Shown: in pieces, positions 1-5,639 of the stretch
How the letters are laid out: every line of letters begins with the position of its first letter
How positions within the stretch are numbered: position 1 is the first letter of the stretch
Source of the DNA: Baffinella frigidus
Taxonomy: Eukaryota; Cryptophyceae; Cryptomonadales; Baffinellaceae
Length of the DNA: 10,898 nucleotides
Assembly: GCA_026770585.1 (NCBI GenBank)
Contig: MU646470.1
Span: 41,358-52,255 of the forward strand
Direction: 5' to 3'
Position numbers and translations under genes: made by a program
The notes under the pieces: generated by a model
The model's input: only the letters and a program-made list of their open reading frames with translations
Databases searched by the model: none
Told to the model about the DNA's origin: nothing

Positions 1-249
1 GGGAGGGACGGAGAGAGAGAGTGTGTGAGAGAGGCGTTTATTCATGCCTGCGAGAGAGGCCTGTATTCATACTATTCATACGGCACATTGCTTTCATCAG
101 ACTCGAGCAGTGCCCCTGCCCCTGTGTGAGAGGGCGAGGGAGAGAGCTGAGAGAGAGAGGGAGAAAGAGGGAGGGAGGGAGGGAGGGAGAGGGAGGGAGA
201 GGGAGGGAGAGAGGGAGAGAGAGGGAGAGAGAGGAGAGGGAGAGGGAAA
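1..249. repeat. GA-rich microsatellite tract
   Basis: The first 60 bases and 120-249 are dominated by GAGA, GGGAGA and GGGA units, giving a strongly purine-rich plus strand. A less repetitive stretch at about 57-120 separates the two parts. Open frames across it translate into Arg-Glu or Ser-Leu-Pro runs, as expected for a microsatellite, so I call no gene. Long polypurine tracts can form triplex DNA and are prone to replication slippage (established for such tracts); nothing here shows a function. Confidence 0.9.
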
Positions 250-259
250 CGCGCAGGGA

Positions 260-450
260 CCACACCGCGGGCTACGACCTTGGATTTTCGGCCCAAATCG
301 GCTCACCTTGGATTTTCGGCCCAAATCGGGCCACCTTTCCGTTACCTTATCAGTAGGAACCCCCCTATGTCCCTACGGGTTGCCTACCGTAGGGTCCTAG
401 GTCTTATCGCTTAGGGTTTATTCAAAATCCCTTCGAAGTCCGCTGTGTGG
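260..450 (+). mobile_element. MITE-like element, CCACACAGCGG family, copy 1
   Basis: The element starts with CCACACCGCGGGCTACGA and ends with TCGAAGTCCGCTGTGTGG, which are imperfect inverted copies of each other. Its core holds a hairpin: CCCTACGG at 371-378 pairs with CCGTAGGG at 387-394. It matches the copy at 10402-10562 over nearly its whole length, in the same orientation. This copy is 30 bp longer, mostly because a 28-bp stretch beginning ACCTTGGATTTTCGG is tandemly duplicated (starts at 277 and 305). It has no coding capacity. I see no convincing target-site duplication, so the superfamily is unknown. A non-autonomous DNA element is the best reading. Confidence 0.75.
277..332. repeat. 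28-bp tandem duplication inside the element at 260-450
   Basis: Two nearly identical 28-bp units begin ACCTTGGATTTTCGGCCCAA at 277 and 305. The copy at 10402 has only one equivalent stretch (GGATTTTCGGCCC), so this is a private duplication in the left copy. Confidence 0.85.
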
Positions 451-663
451 CTGGACATTACGGCTCGATTTGGTGGGGAACCCAGTAATTTCCACCGATT
501 TTCAGAGAATCTTAGCCGTGATATCCATGTTTCAAGTGTTTGATTCGAATGCTCGGCGGGATAGTAGGATGGGAGTCGCTCCGAAGCACCAACCGTTCCC
601 GAGGCAACAAGATCACACCCGCTCGTCACTGCCACTGGGCAAGGGAGTGCGACGGGTGTGGGG
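451..663. other. Unassigned spacer
   Basis: This stretch of mixed composition lies between the element at 260-450 and the telomere-like array. Short open frames cross it on both strands (70-74 codons), but they show no motif and no codon pattern I recognise. I see no strong inverted or tandem repeat. Confidence 0.5.
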
Positions 664-838
664 TTTAGGGTTTAGGGTTTAGGGTTTGGGGTTTGGGGTT
701 TGGGGTTTGGGGTTTGGGGTTCAGGGTTTGGGGTCTGGGGTTCAGGGTTTAGGGTTTAAGGTTTAGGGTTCAGGGTTTAGGGTTTAAGGTTTAGGGTTCA
801 GGGTTTAGGGTTTAAGGTTTAGGGTTTAGGGTTTAGGG
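664..838 (+). repeat. Interstitial telomere-like array, 25 heptamers in register
   Basis: Reading from 664, the sequence divides without any insertion or deletion into 25 heptamers: 11 TTTAGGG, 6 TTTGGGG, 4 TTCAGGG, 3 TTTAAGG and 1 TCTGGGG. TTTAGGG is the telomere repeat of plants and many algae. Here it is internal and degenerate, so it is an interstitial telomeric sequence rather than a chromosome end. From 741 to 824 the variants form a 28-bp higher-order unit repeated three times (TTCAGGG, TTTAGGG, TTTAAGG, TTTAGGG). The G-rich strand is the plus strand. It could derive from an old telomere, from telomerase-mediated break repair, or from spread of a subtelomeric repeat. Confidence 0.92.
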
Positions 839-892
839 ATTAACCTCGTGCTCTGGAGCCGTCGCAATGATTGAAATGTACCTGCCCCCGGG

Positions 893-925
893 GGTTAGGG
901 TTTAGGTTCTAGGGTTTAGGGTCAA
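893..925 (+). repeat. Second short telomere-like block
   Basis: Degenerate GGTTTAGG-type heptamers (TTAGGGTTTAGG, TTCTAGGGTTTAGGGTCAAGG) resume after 54 bases of unrelated sequence at 839-892. The block is probably the eroded continuation of the array at 664-838. Register is lost here, unlike the main array. Confidence 0.75.
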
Positions 926-1060
926 GGGTTGTGCAACGGTGGCAGCTACAGGGGTTGTGCAACGGTGGCAGCGACAGGGGTTGCGAAATATTGACTCAGT
1001 TCTTGAAAGCCTAGTGGCGGCAACATCTCCCGACAGCCACTTCAGGAATGAGGGTGTCCA
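926..1060. other. Unassigned spacer with a short direct repeat
   Basis: The motif GGGTTGTGCAACGGTGGCAG occurs twice in tandem (near 927 and 952), giving a unit of about 25 bp. Nothing else in the stretch is recognisable. A 75-codon frame crosses it into the C-tract at 1088-1099 but has no visible domain. Confidence 0.55.
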
Positions 1061-1063
1061 CCC

Positions 1064-1198
1064 TTACAGGGGCAACTCGCTCACCCGCCCCCCCCCCCCG
1101 CAGGACCACCATAGGGCCCTGAACATAGGCCTACAGTGTACTGGTGGGGCCTACAGTAGGCCATAGGCCTGGCGGGGCGTTTTCGTATGGATGAGGTA
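1064..1198. mobile_element. Truncated foldback element, fused to its neighbour
   Basis: The left end TTACAGGGGCAACTCGCTCA followed by a C-run matches the arm of the element at 1197-1319. The right end GGGGCGTTTTCGTATG then ATGAGGTAC matches the opposite arm, but it stops at GGTAC instead of finishing in CCCTGTAA. It reads straight into the left arm of the next copy through GGTACAGGGGTACC. The interior carries TAGGCCTACAGT and related motifs also seen in the neighbour. I read it as a copy that lost its right tip when the second copy inserted or recombined there. Confidence 0.6.
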
Positions 1199-1319
1199 CA
1201 GGGGTACCTCGCTCATAAGAAACCGCCCCCCCACTAGGACCCTACAGTAGGCCTATGCCTCGGGCCCTGTGGCAGTCCTAGGGAAGGGGGCGCTTTCTTA
1301 TGAGCGAGGTACCCCTGTA
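1197..1319. mobile_element. Foldback (TIR) element, TACAGGGGTACCTCGC family
   Basis: The left arm at 1197-1239 starts TACAGGGGTACCTCGCTCAT. It is mirrored by the right arm at 1276-1319, ending ATGAGCGAGGTACCCCTGTA, with few mismatches over about 43 bp. The spacer is only about 36 bp and holds CCTACAGTAGGCC. There is no coding capacity. Related right ends recur at 1524-1590 and, more weakly, at 2996-3027, so this is a dispersed family. Small size, long arms and repetition fit a MITE or foldback element. No clear target duplication is visible. Confidence 0.75.
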
Positions 1320-1360
1320 ACCCTTCCGGATGCTGACTCACGGAGCTAAACGCATGTTTT

Positions 1361-1483
1361 GGAAACGTATGTTTCTTTTAGAATCTGGCAATGAAAATTA
1401 CCACACAAATGCTTTACTATGACTAGTATGACCCAACTATATAGTAATTTTCGTTGCCAGATTCTAAAAAAATATGCGTTTCC
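1361..1483. mobile_element. MITE-like element, GGAAACG...AATGAAAATTAC family
   Basis: A left arm at 1361-1401 (GGAAACGTATG, then AGAATCTGGCAATGAAAATTAC) is the inverted copy of a right arm at 1444-1483 (GTAATTTTCGTTGCCAGATTCT to GCGTTTCC). About 36 of 41 positions agree. The spacer of about 42 bp is AT-rich. The ends and the arm tip (AATGAAAATTACYACAC) resemble those of the element at 3234-3372, so the two are probably one family. It has no coding capacity. The element sits between two copies of a flanking motif, ACCCTTCCGGATG. Confidence 0.8.
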
Positions 1484-1523
1484 CCGGATGAGAGCGGCAG
1501 AAAAAGGTTACCAAAAAGGTGGT

Positions 1524-1590
1524 CCTAGGGAGGAGGGCGCTTTCGTATGAGCGAGGTGACACTGTAACCCTTCCGGATGGTGATTGACGC
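1524..1590. repeat. Solo right end of the TACAGGGG-family element plus flank
   Basis: The segment GGGCGCTTTCGTATGAGCGA through CACTGTAACCCTTCCGGATG repeats the right arm and downstream flank seen at 1277-1345. No matching left arm is found, so it is a truncated or recombined copy. The shared downstream flank (CCCTTCCGGATG then TGA) means the duplication reaches past the element end. Confidence 0.65.
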
Positions 1591-1605
1591 GGCAGCAACA
1601 AATGA

Positions 1606-1783
1606 AAAGCCCCAGGGGAAGTGTCAAAAAGTAGCGGAAGCATATGCTTCCGCTACTTTGGAGCCATTTTCACCTCCAAAGGCAATTTTCACCCCCAAGG
1701 ACGTGACCAAAATTCGTCAAAAGGTAACTTACAAGTAATTTTAGTGTCGTGTCCAAGAATTTTGAGACTTCCTCTGGGGCTTT
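1606..1783. mobile_element. TIR element with a perfect 32-bp palindrome inside
   Basis: The terminal arms, starting AAAGCCCCAG and ending CTGGGGCTTT, pair over about 24 bp with a few mismatches and enclose 178 bp. Directly inside the left arm is a perfect palindrome at 1628-1659. After it come two similar direct units (CATTTTCACCTCCAAAGG and CAATTTTCACCCCCAAGG). A 112-codon frame starting at 1621 runs through but is only an accident of these repeats. Family and mechanism are unknown, and no target duplication is clear. Confidence 0.6.
1628..1659. repeat. Perfect 32-bp palindrome
   Basis: Each half is 16 bp (AAAGTAGCGGAAGCAT and its exact complement) with no spacer. A perfect spacerless palindrome of this length can extrude as a cruciform. 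It may be the fused tips of two elements, or a binding site within the enclosing TIR element. Confidence 0.95.
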
Positions 1784-1847
1784 GCAGTAGAAATGGTTAC
1801 CAGTGCGGAAAGGGAGCGTGGGTTGCGTGGGTCTCGTGCATTATCTT

Positions 1848-2071
1848 GTCGAACGCCACTGCCCGGCGACCGAGCGCGTGCTTCCACTCCTTGTACTTGC
1901 TGTCAAGAGATCAAGGGTGGTTACGCGTGATGATGCGAGATCAGTGGAGAGACCAATAGAGATCGAGAGATGACGCGCGCGCCTCCACACCTTGTGCTTG
2001 CTGCACCCGACGGAAAATCGTCACACACGCACACGGTAAGTGTGGATGCTACGGGATGCTGTGCACACAGT

Positions 2072-2154
<83 letters not shown>

Positions 2155-2155
2155 T

Positions 2156-2197
<42 letters not shown>

Positions 2198-2315
2198 GTC
2201 AAGGTGGGGGCGACTAGCCAGCCGGCGGGCTGTTCCCAAACAACTGAAAAGTCAAACGCCGCTTCCCTGTGATCGAGCGCTAGCCTCCACTCCTCGCATT
2301 TGCTGTCAAGAGACC
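1848..2315. repeat. Diverged copies of a CTTGCTGTCAAGAGA module around a CT tract
   Basis: The stretch 1848-1912 (GTCGAACGCC, GAGCGCGTGCTTCCACTCC, TTGCTGTCAAGAGA) is repeated in diverged form at 2251-2315 (GTCAAACGCC, GAGCGCTAGCCTCCACTCC, TTGCTGTCAAGAGA). A partial third copy lies at about 1970-2006 (GCCTCCACACCTTGTGCTTG). The pyrimidine tract at 2074-2194 lies between the second and third copies. This is an old local duplication without coding signs. Confidence 0.65.
2074..2194. repeat. (CT)n microsatellite, about 120 bp
   Basis: An almost pure CT tract is interrupted by a few TTT and one GA interruption. Both-strand frames through it give Ser-Leu or Arg-Glu runs and are not genes. Confidence 0.97.
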
Positions 2316-2372
2316 GAGAGAGGGCAATGACATTGTGAGGAGAGTACCTGATTCACGGAGCGCGAAAGCAAC

Positions 2373-2455
2373 GTGGGCTCTTTCTCACCCCAAAGTTGAC
2401 GAATTTGCACCACGAACCCAAAACGTCAACTTGAGAATAGTCCGCCAGCCCAAGT
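2373..2455. repeat. Dispersed module with a conserved stem, copy 1
   Basis: The pattern GGGCTCTTTCTCACCCCAA, AAGTTGACG, ACCACGAACCCA, CGTCAACTT, CAGCCCAAGT is repeated at 7342-7428 with moderate divergence. In both copies AAGTTGAC and GTCAACTT can pair, enclosing a loop of about 22-24 bases. Conservation of the stem between diverged copies could reflect a foldback element. No TIR boundary is clear. Confidence 0.6.
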
Positions 2456-2566
2456 GAAACATAGCTAGGAAAAGGTTACCTGCTGTTGTAGGCCTTCGGG
2501 ACTTGTGTCGAAACCTCCAGCCACTTGATCCAGAGAGACTCGCCCCTGGACATCGGGGGCATTTTC

Positions 2567-2730
2567 ATGGGAATATCGTTCCAATTTAGGACAGTTTCGT
2601 GGTACAAATTTTAAAACAATGCTGACTAAAACACTAAAAAACACTTGTAAACCTCTTTAGTTTTAAATTTGTACCAGTTAAGTCTGAGGCGGGCCCGTCC
2701 GGTCGTCCTAAATTGGAACGATATTTCCAT
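2567..2730. mobile_element. TIR element with nested inverted arms
   Basis: The outer arms at 2567-2592 and 2705-2730 (ATGGRAATATCGTTCC then AATTTAGGAC) pair over 26 bp with one mismatch. A second, inner pair (TGGTACAAATTTTAAAAC near 2600-2617 against 2660-2676) differs by one base. The total is 164 bp without a reading frame. Two nested inverted repeats in one small element are typical of foldback-rich MITEs. I find no target-site duplication and no second copy in the window. Confidence 0.72.
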
Positions 2731-2995
2731 TAATTTCCCCCCCGGTTAGAACAAGGCACGATGGGGAGGTTTGCAAGAACATGGTTTCAAACCGGTGGAC
2801 TCCAACCCACATTCTCGCTGTGGCGAACGGAACCCTCACATCACGAAGAGACAGCCCCCGGTGCGGCTCTTGGTAAAAACGACTGCGTTTCAAACCGGCT
2901 GGTTCAGTCGACAAGTCCTGAGGAGGATTCTAGAATGCCAGGGCGCGTAGAGTGGCACACCACCTCTCTCCAGGTCCTGCTGAGACACAGCCTTG

Positions 2996-3075
2996 GTGGG
3001 GGTGCGCCTCTTTATGAGGTAACCCTGTAGGACCCTACTTGTGTAGGCCTTTGGTGCACTGATGGGCTCTCTGGG
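2996..3075. repeat. Partial TACAGGGG-family end and duplicated flank
   Basis: GGTGCGCCTCTTTATGAGGT then AACCCTGTAG resembles the right arm at 1291-1319. It is followed by TAGGACCCTAC and GTAGGCCT, motifs found inside the elements near 1064-1319. This is a degenerate remnant. From about 3047 the segment enters the duplication described for 3047-3420. Confidence 0.45.
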
Positions 3076-3105
3076 TCCTACCCAGACACAGCCTTGGTGG
3101 GAATG

Positions 3106-3135
3106 CATACATGGCGGCCGTGTTGGTAGTAATAA

Positions 3136-3183
<48 letters not shown>

Positions 3184-3240
3184 CTGGTATTAAAACAGGT
3201 CTCTCTCTCTCTCGAGTTGGTATCAACAAAGCTCATAGGA
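3106..3240. repeat. Minisatellite with (TC)n inside each unit
   Basis: Units of the form TTGGTAGTAATAAAGG + (TC)n, GCTGGTATTAAAACAGG + (TC)n, and GTTGGTATCAACAAAG follow one another. The pyrimidine runs are 3139-3180 and about 3200-3213. Related units occur at 3391-3407, 3801-3832, 3909-3946, 3951-3980 and 4013-4031. The TC runs are therefore part of a longer repeating unit rather than independent microsatellites. Confidence 0.75.
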
Positions 3241-3372
3241 AAACGGGTTTAATTTAAAACTTCCTGGGAATGAAATTTACTACACATAATGAGTTTTACT
3301 AGTGATGTTAAAGCGTTCGTGTAGTAATTTTCATTGAATCCATAAGTTTTTAATTAAAACCGTTTCCCTATG
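3234..3372. mobile_element. MITE-like insertion with 6-bp target duplication and paralogous empty site
   Basis: The termini CATAGGAAAACGG and CCGTTTCCCTATG head long inverted arms (3234-3285 and 3319-3372) that meet at GAATGAAATTTACTACAC and GTGTAGTAATTTTCATT. The element is flanked by AAAGCT at 3228-3233 and at 3373-3378. In the duplicated partner the same context (TATCAACAACGCTGTCTC, 3988-4005) has no insertion, so the element boundaries can be read directly. It is 139 bp with no coding capacity. It shares arm features with the element at 1361-1483. A target duplication of about 6 bp separates it from TA-inserting families. The superfamily is not assigned. Confidence 0.88.
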
Positions 3373-3530
3373 AAAGCTCTCTCTCTTTGTCGGTATCAAC
3401 AACGGTCTAGCCACGCCAGATTGATCGAGGGAAACCGACGCCTTATCCACACCAGATCTGAAGTGGTTAACTTAAGGACTCAAGGGGTGAACGATGTCAA
3501 AAGTGGATGTTTCGGTCATCCTGGCGTGGA

Positions 3531-3777
3531 GAGGGTGGGCGGGGTCCATTGCGGCGTGAAACCCTGGGGGTAGAGCGCTGTGCAGAGAAGTTGGCCACCG
3601 GAAAATGAGAAAATAGAAAAAATGGAGCCATTTTGTCCACTTTTGAGGAATTCCTGGTACTAAATTTTTCAAAAGTTGACAAAATGGCTCCAATTTCTCG
3701 ATTTTTCATTATTTCCCGCGGCCAACTTCTCTGCACAGCGCTCTACTTGCGCGACACCAACATCGCCGTCGGAGCGC
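3531..3777. repeat. Segmental duplication, copy 1 (partner 4231-4304)
   Basis: GAGGGTGGGCGGGG, GCGTGAAACCCTGGGGG and TACTTGCGCGACAC through ATCGCCG and GGAGCGC align with 4231-4304. The alignment starts exactly 700 bases apart. A third, more diverged copy lies at 4432-4500. This copy is interrupted by the element at 3573-3743. Read in one frame, the three copies give similar peptides (VKPWGYLRDTSIAA, VNPWRDLRDTSIAA), but differences fall at all codon positions, so I do not call an exon. Confidence 0.85.
3573..3743. mobile_element. TA-inserted MITE with a paralogous empty site
   Basis: The outer 24 bp are perfect inverted repeats (GAGCGCTGTGCAGAGAAGTT then GGCC). Imperfect pairing continues towards the centre (GGAGCCATTTTGTC against GACAAAATGGCTCC), so most of the 171 bp folds back on itself. 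TA flanks it at 3571-3572 and 3744-3745. The partner at 4261-4280 reads ACCCTGGGGGTACTTGCGCG, the same sequence with one TA and no element. A TA target duplication with small TIR elements is the hallmark of Tc1/mariner-type MITEs (established), so that superfamily is likely. No transposase is present. Confidence 0.92.
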
Positions 3778-3830
3778 GTTGGGGGTGCATACATGGCGGT
3801 CGTGTTGGTAGTAGTCAAGGCCTCTCTCTC

Positions 3831-4032
3831 TGGCCTTGGGTGCAGTGATGGGCTCTCTGGGTCCTGCCCAGACACAGCCTTGGTGGGAATGCATACATGG
3901 CGGCCGTGTTGGTAGTAATAAAGGTCTCTCTCTCTCTCTCTCTCTCGTGCTGGTATCAAAACAGGTCTCTCTCTCTCTCGAGTTGAGTATCAACAACGCT
4001 GTCTCTCTCTTTGTCGGTATTGACAACGGTCG
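3831..4032. repeat. Segmental duplication, copy 2 (uninterrupted)
   Basis: This is the partner of 3047-3420 without the MITE. It carries TC runs at 3925-3946 and about 3965-3979. Just upstream, 3780-3832 contains a partial repeat of the same unit (GCATACATGGCGG, GTGTTGGTAGTAGTCAAGG), so the locus is a small tandem array of imperfect units. Confidence 0.85.
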
Positions 4033-4073
4033 AGAGGGCGTGGACCATTGCGGCTTGAAACCAGCGGGCAAGG

Positions 4074-4132
4074 TCTCTCTCGCTCGCTCGCGCGCTCTCT
4101 CTCTCTCTCTCGCGCGCTCTCTCGCTTTCTCG

Positions 4133-4188
<56 letters not shown>
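4074..4188. repeat. (TC)n tract with CGCG interruptions
   Basis: A pyrimidine tract starts with CTCGCTCGCGCG-type interruptions and becomes pure CT from about 4139 to 4188, where it joins an AT tract. The longest frames in the window (240 codons plus, 205 codons minus) owe much of their length to this tract and are not genes. Confidence 0.97.

Positions 4189-4226
<38 letters not shown>
4189..4226. repeat. (AT)19 microsatellite
   Basis: Thirty-eight bases of pure alternating AT directly abut the CT tract, forming a compound CT/AT microsatellite. Confidence 0.98.
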
Positions 4227-4229
<3 letters not shown>

Positions 4230-4230
4230 C

Positions 4231-4304
4231 GAGGGTGGGCGGGGACCACTGGGGCGTGAAACCCTGGGGGTACTTGCGCGACACGAGCATCGCCGCCGGA
4301 GCGC
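4231..4304. repeat. Segmental duplication, copy 2, with unoccupied TA site
   Basis: This is the uninterrupted partner of 3531-3777. The TA at 4271-4272 corresponds to the insertion site of the element at 3573-3743. It is the reference that defines the element boundaries. Confidence 0.88.
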
Positions 4305-4308
4305 TACT

Positions 4309-5015
4309 TGGCGACCCCTGCACCACCCAGAAAGCTCACTACAAGGTGATCGTGCAGTCACGTTCAATTTCACTTATGATAGCCTTTTTCGGTACAAAAT
4401 CTGTTCGGTACAAAATCATAACCCCCAGATTCCATCGCGGCGTGAACCCCTGGAGGGACTTGCGCGACACGAGCATCGCCGCCGAGGCGCTGCCTGCCGA
4501 CCCCCGCGTCACCCAGAAAGTCAATATACCCCTTACGTGTCCAGGCAGTCAAATTTGACTGCCAAGAGGTCCTAGGCAGGTCCTAGGGCCCTACAGTAGG
4601 GCGTATGAGCCTACTGGCCACTTCAGGGATAGTGCTTTAAAAGGTTTGTCATGCAGAAAGCTCAATGCACGGTAATCATTTAGCCACGTCTAATGTCACG
4701 TGTAGTCACGTCCATTTTCACTTGTTTTAGCTTTTTTTCAGTACAAATTTCGCTGACTGGCAACCCCTGCTTCACCGAGAAAGTCAATACGGTGCTTTAA
4801 AAGTCTTTCTCGACGAACCTTCATCCAGAAAGCTCACACCAGAGGTAATGTTTTTTTCAGACAACGTCTAAATCAGTCACCCAGTTAAAAGTAGGCACGT
4901 CCAATTTGACGTATGTTAGCATTTCTTCTGTACAAACTTGGTCGCGTGGCCGCCGGATTCCGGGGGTCTTAGTGACCCCTGGTTCACGCAGAAAGCTGGA
5001 GGAGGGCTTACTTGG
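4309..5015. repeat. Degenerate tandem repeat built on CAGAAAGCTCAC
   Basis: The motif GACCCCTG, CACCCAGAAAGCTCAC or AGAAAGTCAATA recurs near 4314, 4497, 4648, 4757, 4812 and 4973. It is often followed at a distance by CAGTCACGTCCA, TTTCACTT or TTGACGTA, TTTTAGC and GTACAAA (for example 4357-4400, 4706-4748 and 4886-4937). The spacing varies and similarity is partial, so this is an old, decayed repeat of roughly 100-180 bp units. Inside it, TTCGGTACAAAATC is tandemly doubled at 4388-4417. No gene is supported. Confidence 0.55.
4432..4500. repeat. Third, diverged copy of the LRDTSIAA-encoding segment
   Basis: GGCGTGAACCCCTGG then ACTTGCGCGACACGAGCAT matches 4252-4304. The site equivalent to the TA insertion target reads AGGGAC here, so it lacks the TA. 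The match continues into GACCCC and CACCCAGAAAG, linking this copy to the degenerate tandem repeat. Confidence 0.7.
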
Positions 5016-5115
5016 ACACGACTTGGTACACAGGTTCACGACAGAGTAGACAAAAAGTTCAGCTGCACGGGATCGGGACACAGCGCGAAATAGCGTCGTT
5101 GCCCGACATGACCGT

Positions 5116-5215
5116 CTAGCTCTGCCTGAGTAAAACTGGGCTCGCCATACAACACAAAGCGAACAGGAAATCTAGTACACACGTGCCACTAAAATGCTTT
5201 TATCGCGTGCCCGAG
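5116..5215. mobile_element. Truncated CTAGCTCTG-family element
   Basis: It starts CTAGCTCTGCCTGAG and runs through CTGGGCTCGCCATA to CACTAAAATGCTTTTATCGC, collinear with the complete copy at 8166-8274. The right TIR (expected CAGAGCTAG) is missing, so it is a truncated or decayed copy. Confidence 0.6.
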
Positions 5216-5235
5216 AGGGTGAATGGTTTCGGGGT

Positions 5236-5284
5236 GAGAGAAAAGGAAACCTTTTTGCGACTAGTGAAGATGATGCCCAGGGAT
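5236..5284 (+). repeat. GATGATCCCCAGGGA repeat, copy A
   Basis: GAGAGAAAAGGAAAC, TTTTTGCGACTAGTGAAGAT and GATGCCCAGGGA form the first of three copies (others at 5568-5626 and 6056-6117). Here the unit also makes a hairpin: GAAGATGAT at 5267-5275 pairs with ATCATCTTC at 5284-5292. In one frame all copies encode R-L-(A/V)-K-M-(I/M)-P-R-D. Confidence 0.65.
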
Positions 5285-5470
5285 CATCTTCGCCCGGCAT
5301 GCCACGGCAGGTCATAAACGGGAATTTCAGGACGCAAAGATTCGTTTTGTGGTGCTAAATGCTATGTACTGACCTGTCCATATGCGACGGTTCGTCCTTT
5401 CCACGTCCACGCTTCACCAAAAATCATTCTTTCCACGTCCGTGCGGTATCAAATTAACAACACAACATTT

Positions 5471-5486
5471 AACTGAAATTTCAGTT
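5471..5486. repeat. Perfect 16-bp palindrome
   Basis: AACTGAAATTTCAGTT is its own reverse complement. It lies in an AT-rich stretch with no neighbour that suggests a role. Confidence 0.85.
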
Positions 5487-5567
5487 TACGACCTGGCGTG
5501 GACACCCCGAAGCTGTCATCTACTCGGGACGATCTTTTTCCTAGCTCTGTCTCGGTCTCTTCGGGTC

Positions 5568-5626
5568 GAGAGAAAGGCAAACATTTTTGCGGCTAGCAAA
5601 GATGATCCCCAGGGACGGAAAGCTCC
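5568..5626 (+). repeat. GATGATCCCCAGGGA repeat, copy B
   Basis: GAGAGAAAGGCAAAC, TTTTTGCGGCTAGCAAAGAT, GATCCCCAGGGACGG and AAAGCTCC match copy A upstream and copy C downstream. A CTAGCTCTGTCTC motif lies immediately upstream (5541), suggesting association with a decayed CTAGCTCTG-family element. Confidence 0.75.
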
Positions 5627-5639
5627 AAAACAGTTTTAA

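Larger units (their letters stand above)
3047..3420. repeat. Segmental duplication, copy 1 (partner 3831-4032)
   Basis: From GGCCTTTGGTGCACTGATGG through GACACAGCCTTGGTGGGAAT, the TC tracts, and TTTGTCGGTATCAACAACGG, the sequence matches 3831-4032 almost base for base. The exceptions are microsatellite length and a 145-bp insertion (element 3234-3372 plus one target duplication) present only here. The very high similarity implies a recent duplication. Confidence 0.85.

Noticed and set aside
664-838. True chromosome end
   Set aside because: Unique and repeated sequence continues on both sides for kilobases, and the heptamers are degenerate.
1621-1959. 112-codon frame starting near a palindrome
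   Set aside because: It begins inside a TIR element, ends in unrelated repeat sequence, and has no motif.
3570-3745. Element at 3573-3743 as an introner (intron-creating element)
   Set aside because: A GT lies at the left edge, but no AG acceptor falls where splicing would restore the uninterrupted partner sequence, and the host segment is not convincingly coding.
3047-4032. CRISPR-like array from the repeated GGTATCAACAAAGG units
   Set aside because: Units vary in sequence and are separated by TC microsatellite, not unique spacers, and no cas-like frame is present.
3709-4326. 205-codon minus-strand frame
   Set aside because: Antisense of the same microsatellites (Arg-Glu and Tyr-Ile runs), and it runs into a MITE.
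3836-4558. Longest open frame (240 codons, plus strand) as a gene
   Set aside because: Much of it translates CT and AT microsatellites into Ser-Leu and Ile-Tyr runs, and the rest crosses duplicated segments of non-coding character.
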